64,000 nt of DNA. It comes from Brevibacillus laterosporus DSM 25 (GTDB lineage: Bacteria; Bacillota; Bacilli; Brevibacillales; Brevibacillaceae). The stretch spans positions 5,121,501-5,185,500 of the forward strand of contig NZ_CP017705.1 in NCBI RefSeq assembly GCF_002706795.1, written 5' to 3'. The first letter of the stretch is position 1. Each line of letters opens with the position of its first letter. The position numbers and the translations under genes were made by a program. The notes under the pieces are model-generated. The model worked only from the letters and a program-made list of their open reading frames with translations. It was not told the DNA's origin and made no database searches. Below are positions 9,978-18,502 of the stretch, in pieces.

Positions 9978-10017
9978 TTTATCGAAGTACTCCTCCCTTT
10001 CCATCCAATCGAGATAG

Positions 10018-10069
10018 AAAAAACGCTATCAGCTTGGAAACATCGTTTACTCCTCTAGCAGAAAACGAT
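10018..10069 (-). promoter_or_regulatory. Possible attenuator in the loaP leader
   Basis: Two overlapping hairpins share the same strand segment AAACGAT. One pairs it with an upstream ATCGTTT (7 bp, perfect). The other pairs it with a downstream ATAGCGTTT (one mismatch), followed by six T. A four-codon reading frame (MFPS) with an AGAGGAG binding site starts within the shared segment. The terminator stem is short, so this is only a possible attenuator of loaP itself. Confidence 0.35.
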
Positions 10070-10153
10070 TCTTTTGTCTCTATGGAGGTTTGAAAGACCA
10101 TCAAAAAATCGTGTTGGGAACTAAATCATTCCCTATTTTTACCACCCTCTAAC

Positions 10154-10182
10154 ATTTTAACATATAGAATATTCCATTTCAA
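10154..10182 (-). promoter_or_regulatory. Probable sigma-A promoter of loaP
   Basis: On the minus strand, TTGAAA and TAAAAT are separated by 17 bases. Transcription would begin about 170 bases before the loaP start, giving the leader described above. No other convincing promoter is visible before the PPTase. Confidence 0.55.
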
Positions 10183-10650
10183 TATTATTAAAAATTTCAA
10201 TAAACCTACTATACTGTTAAATACATACAAGAATAGTAATCCGTTTATTACACAACGACGTTCGGCTAATTTACTGCAGAATAGAAAGTGGATGATAGCT
10301 AAGCTAAAATGGTATGAGAAACAGGGGGAAACATGGCTATCTTCTCCTAGCGGAGCGGACTCGTGAGCATATGCTGCAAGCCGGATATTTTGCATGCCGA
10401 TGAAACAGTTCTCCAGTCTGAAGCAACCAATCACGACTTTCTTTTTACGATCATTAAGAATATCGTTGTTCTGATAAATCTTCGATCTTTCTATCTTAAG
10501 CTGTGCCTTATCTCCACGTCGTCGCATTCCACAGATGTCGCTGTTTTGCTACCTCATCTTCAGTTATTGAAATCTCGAGATAATATCCTGACAAGATAGA
10601 GGCTATTTTTTTAGAATCAGTTTCATGTCATACAGCTGCGTGTCCGGTTT
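10183..10650. other. Degraded stretch with no intact gene
   Basis: No supportable gene. A short plus-strand segment near 10381-10415 reads PDILHADETVLQ, which resembles the conserved DETxxQ block of IS66-type transposases; the flanking sequence does not continue the match. I take it as a small transposon scar. Confidence 0.4.
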
Positions 10651-10879
10651 ATCCTCCTGTAGGCAAATCAAAGGGGCGTCTTGTTGAGCTTGATGCAGCA
10701 CGGGGGTTGGCTGTCATAGGGATGTATTTTCAAAAGTTCGGGCTGAACGAGAGGATTGCTGCGATCACACGACGTTACTATTTGTGCTCTGTGGCGGCAT
10801 TTCCTACTCGATCATGGCGCAACGCATGAAGGATCAAGAAACGGAAACAACATCGTTCCGGGCACGGATTATCGGTTAG
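10651..10879 (+). pseudogene. Remnant of a DUF418/DUF1624-like membrane protein
   Basis: Two pieces in different frames. The first reads GRLVELDAARGLAVIGMYFQ, the typical start of acyltransferase-like membrane proteins of the DUF418/DUF1624 type. The second, after a shift near 10763, reads DHTTLLFVLCGGISYSIMAQ, the second helix of the same family, and ends at a stop. A full protein would be several hundred residues, so this is a decayed N-terminal fragment. Family assignment rests on these motifs only. Confidence 0.5.
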
Positions 10880-11260
10880 TTCTCCTTGAATTACTCGATC
10901 GATCACCATATAGACGGAGCAACAAGAAATTGAGCCTACCAAGTTCCCTTTCTTTGTTAAAATCTCAATTAATCTGTACTATTTCCTTCTGTACCTTACT
11001 AGAAAGTCTGTTAGAGTTGTTAGCTTCCAATTCCCCATGTAGATACTTTTCGTCTAACGAATCAAGCATTGTTGTTTTCTTTTCCAATTGCATCTTTTAC
11101 TCATTCAGTTTAAGTTCCATTGGTCTTTTGTCCTGTAATGAATCCAGATTATATTTTTAACGATACGCTTTTTCTTAACCCCCGAAATTGGATTCGAGTC
11201 ATCCCCTCTTATCCGATGAAGCTAATATCGAGAGCACAGAGGGGGATTTTTTATACAACG
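10880..11260. other. Intergenic decayed sequence with a plus-strand terminator
   Basis: No intact gene seen. The minus strand carries a short open stretch (LDEKYLHGELEANNSNRLSSK) that could be a recombinase scrap, but I cannot assign it. At about 11199-11256 the plus strand has ATCCCCTCT pairing with AGAGGGGGAT and then six T, a likely terminator for whatever gene once lay upstream. Confidence 0.4.
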
Positions 11261-11382
11261 ATAACACAACACTATTCAATCGAATTTAAACAGCAACTCA
11301 TTCAAGAAGTCTGAAACGCAAGCCAAGTAGCTAGGCAGCATGGATCGGTGCCAAAATAATCAACAAAGTATCTAGATTTTAA
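11261..11382 (+). pseudogene. IS3-type transposase OrfA remnant
   Basis: The plus strand reads TQHYSIEFKQQLIQEV, stop, NASQVARQHGSVPKIINKVSRF, stop. This is the helix-turn-helix N-terminus of an IS3-type OrfA with a small deletion, an in-frame stop and no continuation. Non-functional scar. Confidence 0.6.
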
Positions 11383-11410
11383 AAAAATAAGTTCGGTAGA
11401 TTACCGAACT
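11379..11410 (-). terminator. Terminator of the bacteriocin operon
   Basis: On the minus strand a 9-bp perfect stem (AGTTCGGTA / TACCGAACT) with a 3-base loop is followed by TATTTTTTT. It lies about 110 bases after the ABC ATPase stop. Confidence 0.8.
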
Positions 11411-11522
11411 CAGGCAGGCTAGATGGGGATTAAGTTGTCCACTTGACAGGGAAAGATCACTTTAAGGAAGGACATTATGGGATAGCATACAAGAAGTTTA
11501 ATTAAACACGCAGATCTAATCC

Positions 11523-12164
11523 TCACAACAGTTTTATGATTCTGTCACACTCTTCCGCAACATACTGATCATGTGTAACGAAAATGATTGTTTTGCCTTC
11601 ATTATTGAGTCCCTTTAGAAGCTTAACAATTTCGTTTCTGTTGTCAATATCCAATGAGCCAGTAGGTTCATCGGCAAGGATGATGTCGCAGGGTTTTAAC
11701 AAGGTTCTCGCAATCGCCACCCTCTGCTGCTCTCCACCTGAAAGGCCGTATGTTTTTTGCTTGAGCGGTATATCCATCCCCACCTTCTCCAGCGCATCCA
11801 TTTTTAACTTTTGCTTTTCCTTTTTTGATTTTCTTGAATAGAGTAACGGAATTTCAAGATTATATTCCACTGTTGCATCATCAATTAATGCATAATTTTG
11901 GAATAAATAAGCGATTTTTGTCCTGAGAAGCCTGTTTGCTTGAGCTGAACCAATCCGCGGGGGAATCTTATCAAACAGTTTGACAGTGCCACCACTTGGA
12001 TTTTCCAGCAATCCCATGATATTCAAAACCGTTGTCTTTCCAGACCCGCTTTTCCCAGTAATGGCGAGCATTTCACCCTCATAGACCTTCAAATTTATAT
12101 GTTCAAGAACCAAGTGGTCTTGATAACGTTTACTGACATCCACTAGTTCACATACCGTTTTCAT
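11523..12164 (-). CDS. ABC transporter ATPase of the lactococcin 972-type bacteriocin operon
   Basis: 213 residues, one complete nucleotide-binding domain: Walker A GKSGSGKTT, Q-loop LFQNYALID, signature LSGGEQQRVAIA, Walker B IILADEPTGSLD and switch THDQ. It is most like the LolD/MacB-type ATPases paired with FtsX-like permeases, and the operon context places it in the group linked to lactococcin 972 bacteriocins. It should power export of, or immunity to, the bacteriocin together with the 763-residue membrane protein encoded 5 bases upstream. It is the last gene of the operon. Confidence 0.9.
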   Translation of the reverse strand: MKTVCELVDVSKRYQDHLVLEHINLKVYEGEMLAITGKSGSGKTTVLNIMGLLENPSGGTVKLFDKIPPRIGSAQANRLLRTKIAYLFQNYALIDDATVEYNLEIPLLYSRKSKKEKQKLKMDALEKVGMDIPLKQKTYGLSGGEQQRVAIARTLLKPCDIILADEPTGSLDIDNRNEIVKLLKGLNNEGKTIIFVTHDQYVAEECDRIIKLL

Positions 12165-12169
12165 GCTAC

Positions 12170-14461
12170 TTAAACCCCTCCCTTCAGGATTTCCACTTTG
12201 TTTTTATGCTCGATAACGAAAAGTGCAAGAACGGACGCTACTAATTCAAATAAGAATACCCCACCCCCTACTGCAAGCACATTAATATCAGATGATCCGA
12301 TTGCTTGGTAGATGGATGACGCCACTGCAAAAACACTTCCCGCCTTCTCCACCAAACTAGATGCCAGCCCGTTGTTAATAAGGAAACAGATACCCAATTG
12401 AATCACCCATGTCATTGTTAAAAGCCACATATACTCCTTGTACGTTTTAAAAAAATCAGCGCCAAATAATCTGCGAACGATAAATCTTCGTTGATATTTG
12501 CTGAAGAATACACTCAGATTCTGCACAACAAGCACTAATAACCCCGCTATCAGTCCGAAGCTTATGAGCAAAAGCTGGTTCCTCTGCTTTTGTAGATCGT
12601 ATATCTGCTCTAAAACGTACTGGTCAACTGCTATTAGGTTTGTCAGGTTGTCATCGAGTTCTAGCCTTTTGAGTTCTGGCTCCAGCGCCTTTAACGTCTG
12701 CTGGCTGTCTCTATTGATCAGCTTCACCTTTAACGGATCTCGGCCCCCACCACCGATCATCATGTTTGCCTTATCTGCAACAAGACTGTTTTTCTCAGTG
12801 ATCACTTGAATGATCGGATCTACAATGATATTGTTTTCTAAGCGAAATACATCAGGGTTGAAGCTAAAAATTTTCTGATCATTAGCAATCCAAACGATTG
12901 TAATCTGTTGATTCTTTACGCGATCTGGAATCTTTATTTTAAACAGGTTCTCATCCGCTTCAAGACGACTCTTTCTGCTTTTCTTAAAGTAATCCATAAT
13001 ATCTTTTTCATTATCACGGTATTTTTCAGGTACAAGCAAAATGAAATCACTTGTATCTTCAAAAATTTTTACAGGATTATTTTGAATATCATACACAGGA
13101 AACTCATGCAGATAATTAAGATTTACCGAAATAGAACGTATGCCGTCAAATTTCCTGTTAAGAACAAGCGATTTTTGCTCATATGCTCTCGCGTGAATAT
13201 ATACGGCTCCCATTCGATTGAGTAGAGGGTAAAGTCCTGTGACTTTAGTTACAGTCGTTTTGTGTGATCCTTTCTGTAAATCCTCCAAATCATTCCCAAC
13301 CTTTACGGGATAGAACACACCATAATCCTTGCTGCGCTCCCAACTCTTCAGATTTTCCTGCTTGATATGCAAATCATTATACTGACTCCAGGTTGAAAGG
13401 ATGATCAGGATGAGAAATATCGTGCATCCAGTCTTGAGTAGGGTGTTCAAAACGAAGATGCCATTCGTTTCTTTGCGGTTCTTGATTACATCGACTACCT
13501 TGATTCTAGAGATGTAGATATAGGCGATGAATGAAATTAAAGTGACAATGATATAACTGATCAATTGAGAAATGATAACACTTCCTATGAACTGAACAGT
13601 TGTGCCCTTTATTAGCAAGGCTGCAAGTACAGAGGTAGTTGTAGTTAGAACAAAAATAATGGTAATTAATCTCCCTACGACTATGTACCATAGATACAAG
13701 TTAGACAGGCCGTGCATTTTCATAACGCCGATCCGCTTGGACTCGTTAAAAATATAGTAGATGAGCATAATGATCACGATGATAATAATTAAGTACCTAA
13801 TGTATGTAAAGAAGTCTTCCTTGATTTCCATTTCTCCTGAATTGTAAGATTGACCCTTAAAATCTTCAGGAGTAAACAAAGCCCCTTGGTCAGCCATTTT
13901 ATTAGAAATTATTTTGCTGATGACTCGGTCAACAAACTCATTGTATCGTTCTTCAGATGCTTCGACAAAATACTGGCCTGTTACGGGAAGATGTTCATAA
14001 GCAACCTTAAGCGGTTTTATTTCGAACAGGTGGTTATTACCAAAAGTTTTGAGTATACCTACCTGATCCTGGTTACCGGTATCTACCGTTGATAGGAAGG
14101 AATTACTCTGCTGCGTGTCGTCCGAGGTCAGAAACTTCCCCTTTTCTAATCGAAAAGAATCAAATAACCGGGTGCTGGTTGTCATCAGCACGTATTTGTG
14201 AATTTGAACCTCGTCATCTACGCCGTAATTGATGTGTGTTTTGAAAATATTGACCTTGCTCTCGATGGCCGCTTCTAGTAAGATCGGGTACATCTCATCC
14301 GGTGAAGAAAAATTCGCATAGTCAGGAATCCCAAACTGCCTTGAAATTCCCTCTCCTGCCTTTTCCATTTGATCAAGTTCATTTTGAGAGGTTTGATTGT
14401 AAACCAACAAAAAAGAAACTGCGAAAATAAAGACTAGCAAACTAGCTAATGTTTTTTTCAA
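12170..14461 (-). CDS. Bacteriocin-associated integral membrane protein (FtsX-like permease)
   Basis: 763 residues. A hydrophobic segment at the N-terminus (LASLLVFIFAVSFLLVYN) is followed by an extracellular domain to about residue 215. A first membrane block spans about 220-330 (YLIIIIVIIMLIYYIF, LITIIFVLTTTTSVLAALLI, LISYIIVTLISFIAYIYI). After a further helix near 345-360 comes a second large external domain (about 370-620), then a C-terminal membrane block (LLLISFGLIAGLLVLVVQNL and two more). This layout matches the large membrane partner of lactococcin 972-type operons, thought to serve in secretion or immunity. The ATPase gene follows after 5 bases; the bacteriocin lies upstream, separated by a strong stem-loop. 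Confidence 0.85.
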   Translation of the reverse strand: MKKTLASLLVFIFAVSFLLVYNQTSQNELDQMEKAGEGISRQFGIPDYANFSSPDEMYPILLEAAIESKVNIFKTHINYGVDDEVQIHKYVLMTTSTRLFDSFRLEKGKFLTSDDTQQSNSFLSTVDTGNQDQVGILKTFGNNHLFEIKPLKVAYEHLPVTGQYFVEASEERYNEFVDRVISKIISNKMADQGALFTPEDFKGQSYNSGEMEIKEDFFTYIRYLIIIIVIIMLIYYIFNESKRIGVMKMHGLSNLYLWYIVVGRLITIIFVLTTTTSVLAALLIKGTTVQFIGSVIISQLISYIIVTLISFIAYIYISRIKVVDVIKNRKETNGIFVLNTLLKTGCTIFLILIILSTWSQYNDLHIKQENLKSWERSKDYGVFYPVKVGNDLEDLQKGSHKTTVTKVTGLYPLLNRMGAVYIHARAYEQKSLVLNRKFDGIRSISVNLNYLHEFPVYDIQNNPVKIFEDTSDFILLVPEKYRDNEKDIMDYFKKSRKSRLEADENLFKIKIPDRVKNQQITIVWIANDQKIFSFNPDVFRLENNIIVDPIIQVITEKNSLVADKANMMIGGGGRDPLKVKLINRDSQQTLKALEPELKRLELDDNLTNLIAVDQYVLEQIYDLQKQRNQLLLISFGLIAGLLVLVVQNLSVFFSKYQRRFIVRRLFGADFFKTYKEYMWLLTMTWVIQLGICFLINNGLASSLVEKAGSVFAVASSIYQAIGSSDINVLAVGGGVFLFELVASVLALFVIEHKNKVEILKGGV

Positions 14462-14500
14462 TTCACCCGCCCCCTCAAATGATGAAAAATTCAGACCTTT

Positions 14501-14544
14501 CTCAAAAACATACCATACGTTACTCTTCTGAGTAACGTATGGTA
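14501..14544 (-). terminator. Stem-loop between bacteriocin and transporter genes
   Basis: A perfect 15-bp stem (on the plus strand TACCATACGTTACTC pairing with its complement) with a 4-base loop is followed on the minus strand by TGTTTTTGAG. It probably causes partial termination, or protects the 3' end of the bacteriocin message, so that far more bacteriocin than transporter is made. Confidence 0.7.
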
Positions 14545-14563
14545 GTTGCTTGTAATCGTTATA

Positions 14564-14920
14564 TTATTTAGGTCGTTTTGCCTTATTATCCCAGTGTGCA
14601 TAACAGGTATATTTCTTGTCTGCATATGCTTCTGCCTTTGCCCATTCGCCAGCTTCCGCATAATCCGTATCTTCATCGTCTCCTATGATAGCTGTCGCAG
14701 AATGAAATTTTTCCGGGTGTTTGTAATAGGACCAGCATTTCTTTTGAGCACCAATTTTGGATGAGCCGTAATTCCAATCACCACCACCAATGCCTGTCGT
14801 CTTGAACGGAGTCACATTAGAGTTGACCAGTTCAGCCTTACCATCTGTCGCCATCGCTTGAGAGCCCATTGCCAAAGTCAGTACTGCAATCAAGCCTACC
14901 ATGCCTTTTTTCAACATCAT
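14564..14920 (-). CDS. Lactococcin 972-family bacteriocin precursor
   Basis: About 118 residues. A Sec signal peptide (MMLKKGMVGLIAVLTLAMGSQAMA) is followed by a mature region with the family's features: GGGDWNYG, then WSYYKHPEKFHSATAIIG and the C-terminal AGEWAKAEAYADKKY. Lactococcin 972 binds lipid II and blocks septum formation; that activity is inferred here. Two cysteines (KKCWSYY and YTCYAHW) could form a disulfide; lactococcin 972 as I recall it has none. I place the start at the ATG at 14920, 6 bases after AAAGGAG; the ATG two codons upstream touches the binding site. The transporter genes follow. Confidence 0.88.
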   Translation of the reverse strand: MMLKKGMVGLIAVLTLAMGSQAMATDGKAELVNSNVTPFKTTGIGGGDWNYGSSKIGAQKKCWSYYKHPEKFHSATAIIGDDEDTDYAEAGEWAKAEAYADKKYTCYAHWDNKAKRPK

Positions 14921-15283
14921 TGCCATCTCCTTTAATTTTTATATTTTTGTTTCATGAATATATTATCATGAATTTATATCCTAAAAATTTTAATTTATGA
15001 CATTTTTTGGAACAAATTTCATTTTTATATAAATCAGTTCCTGAAGAAGTGTTGGCCATTATTTGCTTCGAAAGGACCTTCTTTTTTTCTTAGGTACAAA
15101 ACGTCTCCTTTCCCATAGTTGGAAACTAGGCATTGTGGGTTCTCAGGATCATTTTCAGTACGCTCACGAATCCGTTTTATCACTACATATAGTATATCCT
15201 TTCTAGTGGTGTTCTTTTTTCAAGCCGCTTCGGATTAATCAGTTGGTGTCCTTTCTTCTCCCATCTTTTCCGCTAAAAATCGC

Positions 15284-15322
15284 AAAACAGCCAGTCACCG
15301 ATAAAATCTCGGCAACTGGCTG
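15284..15322 (-). terminator. Intrinsic terminator (minus strand)
   Basis: CAGCCAGT pairs with ACTGGCTG, extended by CCG/CGG, and is followed on the minus strand by TTTTG. It would end minus-strand transcription coming from the right. Confidence 0.55.
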
Positions 15323-15521
15323 CTTAATTTGACTAAAGTGTTTTGATTCTGTCAGGGTTCAGTTCTCAAAACTCCCATTGAGCTTTCTGATTCAAAAAAA
15401 CGTTGGCACCCCTTATGATAAGAAGGATTGCAGTTATATCTAAACGAGTTTTTTGTAAATACTAAAAATCCCAACAACAAAAAACACCCAAAAGCATTCT
15501 AAAGCTCAACCCTTTTCTCGT

Positions 15522-15555
15522 AAAAAAAGAACTCGGAATAGAAGCGAGTTCTTTT
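15522..15555. terminator. Bidirectional terminator-like hairpin
   Basis: AAAGAACTCG pairs with CGAGTTCTTT around a 9-base loop, with A and T runs on the two sides, so it can act in either direction. Confidence 0.5.
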
Positions 15556-15915
15556 GAGTCTGTAAAACTTCTTAGTGTATGGTACACCATTTTGTAAAAT
15601 ACTCCAAGTGAAGCCCCCGTTCTGAATATCATTGCGCTACACAGGTAATATCCTCCCAAAAATAAAGCTCTGCAAAACCAGACAAGCGACCCGATCGAGC
15701 CAATGCCTTGATTTGTTAAAATTTATACAACCTTCGTTCTAGAGTCGCTTACTAGCCCCCCAATAAAATGCAGGTTTCCTTCATGGTGTAAAATATCGCC
15801 CCATAAATACTCGGCATCAATGTCCTACGAATCAGATTTCAGCAAAAGACTTTTGAGATAGAAGATAAATCTATTTTCAAAAAAAGAAACAAAATAACCA
15901 ATATATTGAAAAATA

Positions 15916-15924
15916 TGGTATTAT
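15916..15924 (+). promoter_or_regulatory. Extended -10 promoter of the small toxin-like gene
   Basis: TGG followed by TATTAT is an extended -10 element; no good -35 is seen. Transcription would start near 15931, leaving a leader of about 50 bases. Confidence 0.45.
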
Positions 15925-15947
15925 ATTTGTAGGCAAGTGCATAGGGG

Positions 15948-15978
15948 TTCAACATCTCGTAGGTAAGGAGGTGTTGAA
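15948..15978 (+). promoter_or_regulatory. Hairpin masking the ribosome binding site
   Basis: An 11-bp stem (with one G-U pair) joins TTCAACATCTC to GGAGGTGTTGAA around a 9-base loop. It buries the AAGGAGG ribosome binding site of the 29-residue peptide starting at 15980. Such masking is typical of type I toxin messages. Confidence 0.65.
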
Positions 15979-15979
15979 T

Positions 15980-16069
15980 ATGGAGCAAGCAATTTACTAT
16001 ATTGTCAGTATTATCCTTCAATTAGTAAATCTTATGATTACAATTGCTGATAAGATGACAAAAAAGTAG
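15980..16069 (+). CDS. Small hydrophobic peptide, probable type I toxin
   Basis: 29 codons: MEQAIYYIVSIILQLVN continuing to DKMTKK. One transmembrane helix (residues 4-23) with a short charged tail has the size and shape of Fst/TxpA/BsrG-type membrane toxins, although I do not recognise the exact family. It has a perfect AAGGAGG binding site, held in a stable hairpin. A convergent minus-strand promoter downstream would make an RNA overlapping its 3' end, and both transcripts share one bidirectional terminator. This arrangement is that of a type I toxin-antitoxin locus. It lies in a decayed accessory region, far from other genes. Confidence 0.65.
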   Translation: MEQAIYYIVSIILQLVNLMITIADKMTKK

Positions 16070-16114
16070 CCAACCCAACCGCCCTTGCAAAGTGTTTGGA
16101 TTAACTACTTTTTT
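16060..16114. terminator. Shared bidirectional terminator of the toxin/antisense pair
   Basis: AAAAAAGTAG pairs with CTACTTTTTT, and inner CCAA/TTGG segments can extend the stem. The toxin stop codon lies inside the 5' arm. It ends the plus-strand message and the convergent minus-strand RNA. Confidence 0.65.
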
Positions 16115-16171
16115 GTTTCTGCCACTCAACACTGTCAAGACCCTTTCGGTCTATGCACTTGTCTCTTACCT
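16060..16171 (-). ncRNA. Predicted antisense RNA (antitoxin) to the small peptide gene
   Basis: A predicted transcript of about 110 bases runs from the promoter at 16178-16207 to the shared terminator. It overlaps the last 55 bases of the toxin message. Its 5' region repeats the leader elements of the toxin message (CAAGTGCATAG and GTGTTGA at similar offsets), so a second contact with the 5' side of the masking hairpin is possible. Confidence 0.5.
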
Positions 16172-16177
16172 GCTTTT

Positions 16178-16207
16178 AGTATAGCTTGTTTTGTAAATTT
16201 TAGTCAA
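16178..16207 (-). promoter_or_regulatory. Strong sigma-A promoter of the antisense RNA
   Basis: On the minus strand TTGACT and TATACT are separated by 18 bases, a better promoter than that of the toxin, as expected for a short-lived antisense RNA made in excess. Confidence 0.6.
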
Positions 16208-16315
16208 GGTTTCCATTTTTTATTTTAAAACCAACGTTTATTGCTCACTTGAAGACTCGGCAATATGATATAACCATAACCATACATATTATAATTATTC
16301 AGATCGAGATTCAAT

Positions 16316-16618
16316 CTAGACTATGTACCATCCGTCTTTAAGCCCCTTAAGAATTGTCCCCGTTATAATCCCAGTATCTCCATAAAAATCTGTTGGACTC
16401 TCTCCATCAAGCGTTATTTTGTACTTGCCTATATACTTCCCTTCCCTTTGTAGCTTAAGTGAAACATATCCACTTATTGTATCGCAACGGAGTGTCTTAC
16501 CACTGTCGAGAATTTCAATCACTTCGGAATCCGGAATATATTCTTTATCCACTACAATCATCTCTCCTAAAAAATTTATGAAGTCCCTGCCACCACCTAT
16601 ACCATCTACTAGTACCAT
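16316..16618 (-). CDS. Hypothetical protein
   Basis: About 100 residues, not recognised. It is soluble, rich in beta-type sequence (DTISGYVSLKLQREGKYIGKYKITLDGE) and without cysteine pairs or signal peptide. The ATG at 16618 follows AAAAAAGG by about 6 bases; a TTG one codon upstream is less likely. It stands alone between the toxin-like locus and the IS231-like element, on the minus strand, with no operon partner. It could be a cargo or orphan gene; no function is proposed. Confidence 0.5.
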   Translation of the reverse strand: MVLVDGIGGGRDFINFLGEMIVVDKEYIPDSEVIEILDSGKTLRCDTISGYVSLKLQREGKYIGKYKITLDGESPTDFYGDTGIITGTILKGLKDGWYIV

Positions 16619-16907
16619 CAAAACCTTTTTTGTGATACAACAGAAACCCTAGTATTATATTAGATATTGCTACATCTCACTGATCTTCCCAAAGTGGATC
16701 CCTTATGATTTAATTATACAACACGCCTTTAGAAACATTTAACATATTCCTTTTTTTCTCTTTTAGATATGAATGTAGAGTAAATTCTCTATATCCGGGC
16801 TTCCCCCATCGCCATCAACTTAAGAATCCACTATGGTCCACTATAGATGGATAGTAGTTATTTTTTATCGGGCTAACCCATACATGATAAAAGTGTGCAT
16901 GACAAAT

Positions 16908-16925
16908 AGACCCTAGCGGGTCTAA
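16908..16925 (-). terminator. Hairpin after the transposase gene
   Basis: TAGACCC and GGGTCTA pair around a 4-base loop, followed on the minus strand by TTTG. Weak terminator within the IS end. Confidence 0.45.
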
Positions 16926-16935
16926 ATTTTTGATA

Positions 16936-18372
16936 CTATGCAGCTCGATCTTGAGACATGGTATAATTGTATACGACACCCAGTATATCAAAGACTGTCT
17001 TTTTCTCGTATCGATGAGATTTCCGCCCGTTACGCTGTAGGAGGTTGAACAGGCGAAGGAGAATCTTTGACATTTCTGTGGTGTCTTTTTCTATGGACCT
17101 ATGTAGAAGTGGAAAGTAATCTTGAATCATATGTATGGCCTTGTACTCACTCAGTTCCTTTTTTCGTTTTCTTAGTAGAAGGTCCCGCATTCGAAACATG
17201 GTGGAGGAACAAATAAGAATACTGATAAGTTGCCCGTACAGGTGACATTCTAAGCGTTCTTGTTTGATTTCTTTACAATGATCAATACCAAAGAAAGACT
17301 TCCATGTTTTAAAGAGAATTTCGACTTGCCAGCGTAATGAATACAAAGGATGAACATTTTCGGTAGGAACCTCTGTCGAGGGGGCATTCGTAATATAAAT
17401 ATTGATAGCACTTAATCGTTTACTTCTCTCCGAGTACACGATTCCTTTCTTTTTTTCTTTAATAGCTTGATCCCTCCGTCGCTTTTGAATCTGTTCTTCT
17501 GTCAGCCGATGAATAATAACCCGGGTTGGTAGCTTTTGATACTGACCTATGTAAACATTGGATATCTCATGCGTCTCGCCTGGTTGGATTTGATTCATAA
17601 GGTCTTCCATATTTAACTGGATATACTCAGATTGCTTCTTTATTTTTCCATCTTTGAAGTATTCCGGGTGAGGATTTTTTTGGTATACACGATTATTTAA
17701 CTTTAAACGAGAAATATAATAAGCTCCTCTCATATCCATATGTTCGAAATCCTGTAAATCGAAGTAGCCTAAATCACGAATACATAAGTCATTTTTCTGA
17801 ACAGTCTCTAGACAAATAGAACCGTAGGTTCGGTCGTTTTGTTTTCCTGGTCCCGCCTCAACGTGTAGGAACTGTCCACTAAGAAGGTCATATTCTAACT
17901 GAATTTTAACACCGGCTGTATGGCTACTTCCCCCAAATCCTTTATAAGCAGAAGCAAAGATATCCGGAAGCTGAAAAGTAGTGGAATCTAGTATGCGGAT
18001 TCTATGAAACAAAGTTGCGTAACCATGAGGTAATGTATCGGCAGCGTATAGCTTTTGAATAAGAAGGTGTGAAAATAGTCGTTGAAGAAATTGTACGGCT
18101 TGCCTATTAAATCGCTTATTTAGTCCTTCCGGACTCATTAATATCCCAGTGTATGCCTCTAAACGACTACATAATTTCATTAAAGATGTGCTCGCAACCT
18201 TTTGACTTAACCATACACAAAGTGCAACTAACTCCTGAGACTGATACTTACTTTTCCGTTTGGTAAAACCAGCTTCTCTGGCAAGCTCTTCAAGAGCTTC
18301 AGGCACTAAGCAACGCTGGAGCTCTTGAGAAAAAAGCTGTAGCTCGTCTAAGATTTCCATAAAATACGCCAT
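16936..18372 (-). CDS. IS4-family (IS231-like) transposase
   Basis: 478 residues, the usual length for IS231 transposases. The N-terminus ([49 protein letters not shown]) is that of the IS231 group. The DDE core shows [12 protein letters not shown] (first D), [10 protein letters not shown] with YYISRLK (second D and the Y-x2-R motif), and [25 protein letters not shown], the Y-(2)-R-(3)-E-(6)-K signature of the IS4 family. It looks intact and potentially active. The first ATG touches an AGGAGAGG binding site; the ATG four codons later is an alternative start. A hairpin at 16908-16925 follows the stop. Confidence 0.92.
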   Translation of the reverse strand: MAYFMEILDELQLFSQELQRCLVPEALEELAREAGFTKRKSKYQSQELVALCVWLSQKVASTSLMKLCSRLEAYTGILMSPEGLNKRFNRQAVQFLQRLFSHLLIQKLYAADTLPHGYATLFHRIRILDSTTFQLPDIFASAYKGFGGSSHTAGVKIQLEYDLLSGQFLHVEAGPGKQNDRTYGSICLETVQKNDLCIRDLGYFDLQDFEHMDMRGAYYISRLKLNNRVYQKNPHPEYFKDGKIKKQSEYIQLNMEDLMNQIQPGETHEISNVYIGQYQKLPTRVIIHRLTEEQIQKRRRDQAIKEKKKGIVYSERSKRLSAINIYITNAPSTEVPTENVHPLYSLRWQVEILFKTWKSFFGIDHCKEIKQERLECHLYGQLISILICSSTMFRMRDLLLRKRKKELSEYKAIHMIQDYFPLLHRSIEKDTTEMSKILLRLFNLLQRNGRKSHRYEKKTVFDILGVVYNYTMSQDRAA

Positions 18373-18502
18373 CCTCTCCTAGGAATCTACGGAAAGAATA
18401 GCGTATTTTTCGTTTTGGGGGTACTAAATTATTTTAAGTTGATGGCGATGGGGTAACACCAACAAAACGCGAATTTCGTACGTTAAGAAGAATTCTATAA
18501 AG

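Larger units (their letters stand above)
14921..15914. other. Gene-poor stretch upstream of the bacteriocin
   Basis: No intact gene. A minus-strand open segment (about 15035-15215, containing RKDILYVVIKRIRERTENDPENPQCLVSNYGKGDVLYLRK in broken context) lacks a start and may be the C-terminal scrap of an unknown protein. The sequence just upstream of the bacteriocin is AT-rich with two copies of ATTCATGA, possibly an operator. Two hairpins, listed separately, mark terminators. Confidence 0.4.
16804..18453 (-). mobile_element. IS231-like IS4-family insertion sequence
   Basis: The element is 1650 bases long, bounded by inverted repeats CCCCATCGCCATCAACTTAA (16804-16823 and, inverted, 18434-18453), which closely resemble IS231 ends. 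It encodes one 478-residue transposase. I see no convincing 10-12 base target duplication (left flank ends GGGCTTC, right flank begins TAACACC), so the flanks may have recombined since insertion. Confidence 0.9.

Noticed and set aside
10126-10527. 133-residue open frame on the minus strand and an overlapping one on the plus strand
   Set aside because: No ribosome binding site and no family match; they overlap each other and the loaP promoter region. One contains only a short IS66-like motif.
10756-11160. 134-residue plus-strand frame
   Set aside because: It lies across the frameshifted membrane-protein remnant in a different frame, and the sequence (SLPSSLSLLKS...) looks like the reverse of AT-rich coding sequence, not a protein.
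15462-15659. 65-residue minus-strand frame
   Set aside because: It spans a terminator hairpin, has no binding site and its residues look random.
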